Made by a program: the position numbers and the translations under genes
Notes under the pieces: model-generated
Told to the model about the DNA's origin: nothing
What the model saw: only the letters and a program-made list of their open reading frames with translations
Databases searched by the model: none
Assembly (NCBI RefSeq): GCF_014635705.1
Contig: NZ_BMDI01000002.1
Location: forward strand, 248,001-312,000
Source: Oxalicibacterium faecigallinarum
GTDB taxonomy: Bacteria > Pseudomonadota > Gammaproteobacteria > Burkholderiales > Burkholderiaceae_D
Direction of reading: 5' to 3'
DNA: 64,000 nucleotides
Shown: one piece after another, positions 63,375-64,000 of the stretch
How positions within the stretch are numbered: the stretch's first letter is position 1
Layout: every line of letters begins with the position of its first letter

Positions 63375-63412
63375 GGGCGACAGTGTGAAAAAGTGTTTAT
63401 TTGTGGGTTATT
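63373..63412 (+). promoter_or_regulatory. MraZ operator: four direct repeats with 10-bp period
   Basis: GTG-beginning repeats start at 63373 (GTGGGC), 63383 (GTGTGA), 63393 (GTGTTT) and 63403 (GTGGGT), exactly 10 bp apart. MraZ is known to bind TGGG-type direct repeats with 5-nt spacers upstream of its own gene. The array overlaps the -10 box and start site of the candidate promoter, so MraZ binding should repress the operon. Confidence 0.8.
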
Positions 63413-63471
63413 TCAACCGACAAATCAAAATGCTTCACCAACAGTGCAGGCCAATAAAAAGGATTTTCAGG

Positions 63472-63900
63472 GTGTTTCAAGGCGCGTCTTCTCTCAATCT
63501 CGATGCCAAAGGCCGGATGACCATTCCCGCCCGCCATCGCGACGCATTGCAATTGCAATGCGAGGGACGTGTCACTCTGACCAAACATCCGGATGGGTGC
63601 CTGCTTCTCTTCCCTCGTTCTGTGTGGGAAACCCGCCGTGAGGAAATCGCCAAGTGGCCGATTTCCGCGCGCGCCTGGCAACGCATTTTTCTCGGCAATG
63701 CCGTGGATGTCGAATTTGATACCGCTGGTCGAATTCTGATCGCGCCTGAATTGCGCGCGGCGGGTGGCCTGACGCGTGACGTCATGCTGATGGGCATGGG
63801 CAGTCATTTCGAAATCTGGGATGCGGCAAAACTGGCAGAAAGCGAATCGGATGCGATCGCTGCCGGTGTGCCCGATGTACTCAACAATTTTTCCTTCTGA
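63472..63900 (+). CDS. mraZ: Transcriptional regulator MraZ
   Basis: A 142-residue regulator with two SpoVT/AbrB-like domains (first around [17 protein letters not shown], second around [16 protein letters not shown]). It represses the division and cell-wall operon and its own promoter. The start is a GTG at 63472 giving the family [15 protein letters not shown] beginning, with an AAGGA ribosome binding site; the in-frame extension to 63346 runs through the promoter and operator and is not real. rsmH follows after 5 bp. Confidence 0.95.
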   Translation: MFQGASSLNLDAKGRMTIPARHRDALQLQCEGRVTLTKHPDGCLLLFPRSVWETRREEIAKWPISARAWQRIFLGNAVDVEFDTAGRILIAPELRAAGGLTRDVMLMGMGSHFEIWDAAKLAESESDAIAAGVPDVLNNFSF

Positions 63901-63905
63901 CACCC

Positions 63906-64000
63906 GTGACGAATGTAGAGGCGGTGCAGCCATATCAGCACCGGACAGTCTTGTTGAACGAAGCGGTCGCAGCGCTCGCGTTGCAAGACGATCGCCGACA
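63906..64000 (+). CDS. rsmH: 16S rRNA (cytosine(1402)-N(4))-methyltransferase RsmH (5' end only)
   Basis: The first 31 or so codons of rsmH (mraW), beginning with a GTG at 63906. The translated start, with VQPYQHRTVLLNEAVAAL, matches the conserved RsmH N-terminus. It is cut off by the right edge of the window. It follows mraZ by 5 bp, the standard mraZ-rsmH-ftsL arrangement. Confidence 0.88.
   Translation, partial: MTNVEAVQPYQHRTVLLNEAVAALALQDDRR

Noticed and set aside
1-64000. tRNA genes, CRISPR arrays, insertion sequences and prophage genes
   Set aside because: No cloverleaf-like tRNA, regularly spaced repeat array, transposase or phage structural gene was recognised on reading both strands; a tRNAscan-SE or ISfinder run would be decisive.

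Overview
The window looks like a chromosomal segment of a betaproteobacterium of the order Burkholderiales, probably an Oxalobacteraceae member close to Herminiimonas and its relatives. This placement is inferred from gene content and gene neighbourhoods (ptsN-hprK-rapZ, ilvA-queF, the large FAD/Fe-S oxidase-HIT-DUF971-ubiE-Tim44-ubiJ-ubiB run, nudB-EEP-clsB, rnpB close to mraZ-rsmH). GC content is moderate to high. No insertion sequence, prophage, tRNA or CRISPR array was seen.

Region 1 (1-2.2 kb, minus strand) is the PTS-Ntr/RapZ module: ptsN, hprK and the 5' part of rapZ, which runs off the left edge. Region 2 (2.4-21.6 kb) is the accessory highlight: about 21 genes for an aryl-polyene/xanthomonadin-type pigment lipid. 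A plus-strand operon (2452-11083) holds two acyltransferases, a GT2 glycosyltransferase, a COG4648-type membrane protein, a flavin-dependent halogenase-like protein, a NodB-type deacetylase, a ketosynthase, its chain-length-factor partner and a lipoprotein. A minus-strand chorismatase (XanB2/Hyg5-like) probably supplies the hydroxybenzoate starter. A plus-strand pair follows: a lipoprotein hydrolase and a second halogenase-like flavoprotein. An eight-gene, mostly overlapping minus-strand operon (21551 to 14539) holds ACP, AMP-ligase, FabZ-like dehydratase, LolA-like carrier, MMPL exporter, methyltransferase, ApeP-like dehydratase and FabG-like reductase. In the inferred pathway chorismate gives hydroxybenzoate, which is loaded on ACP, extended and dehydrated by KS/CLF, KR and DHs, tailored by methylation, halogenation or oxidation, attached to a glycolipid and exported.

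Region 3 (21.8-34 kb) is housekeeping: queF, ilvA, a YqaA membrane protein, a 1333-residue FAD/Fe-S oxidoreductase, HIT, DUF971, and ubiquinone genes ubiE, ubiJ and ubiB around a Tim44-like protein. Region 4 (34-44.6 kb) has a spermidine/putrescine potABCD operon, a monooxygenase-like protein, FmdB, DUF502, aspS, nudB, an EEP phosphodiesterase, clsB and an S4-domain RNA-binding protein. Region 5 (44.7-50.3 kb) is a fatty-acid beta-oxidation operon (acyl-CoA dehydrogenase, FadB-like fusion, thiolase).

Region 6 (50.3-54 kb) is an SsuABC/TauABC-like ABC importer plus an alpha/beta hydrolase, preceded by a strong sigma-54 promoter and an NtrC-like box, which suggests nitrogen-regulated scavenging of an unknown nitrogenous substrate. 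Region 7 (54-62 kb) has a solitary sugar transferase, a GlxA-type AraC regulator, formyl-CoA:oxalate CoA-transferase, LrgA/LrgB, a TM2 protein and two multiheme c-type cytochromes. Region 8 (61.8-64 kb) has RNase P RNA, a 47-residue DUF3096 membrane protein, a DUF4124 protein, and the start of the division/cell-wall cluster (mraZ and the 5' end of rsmH) with four 10-bp-spaced MraZ-type operator repeats.
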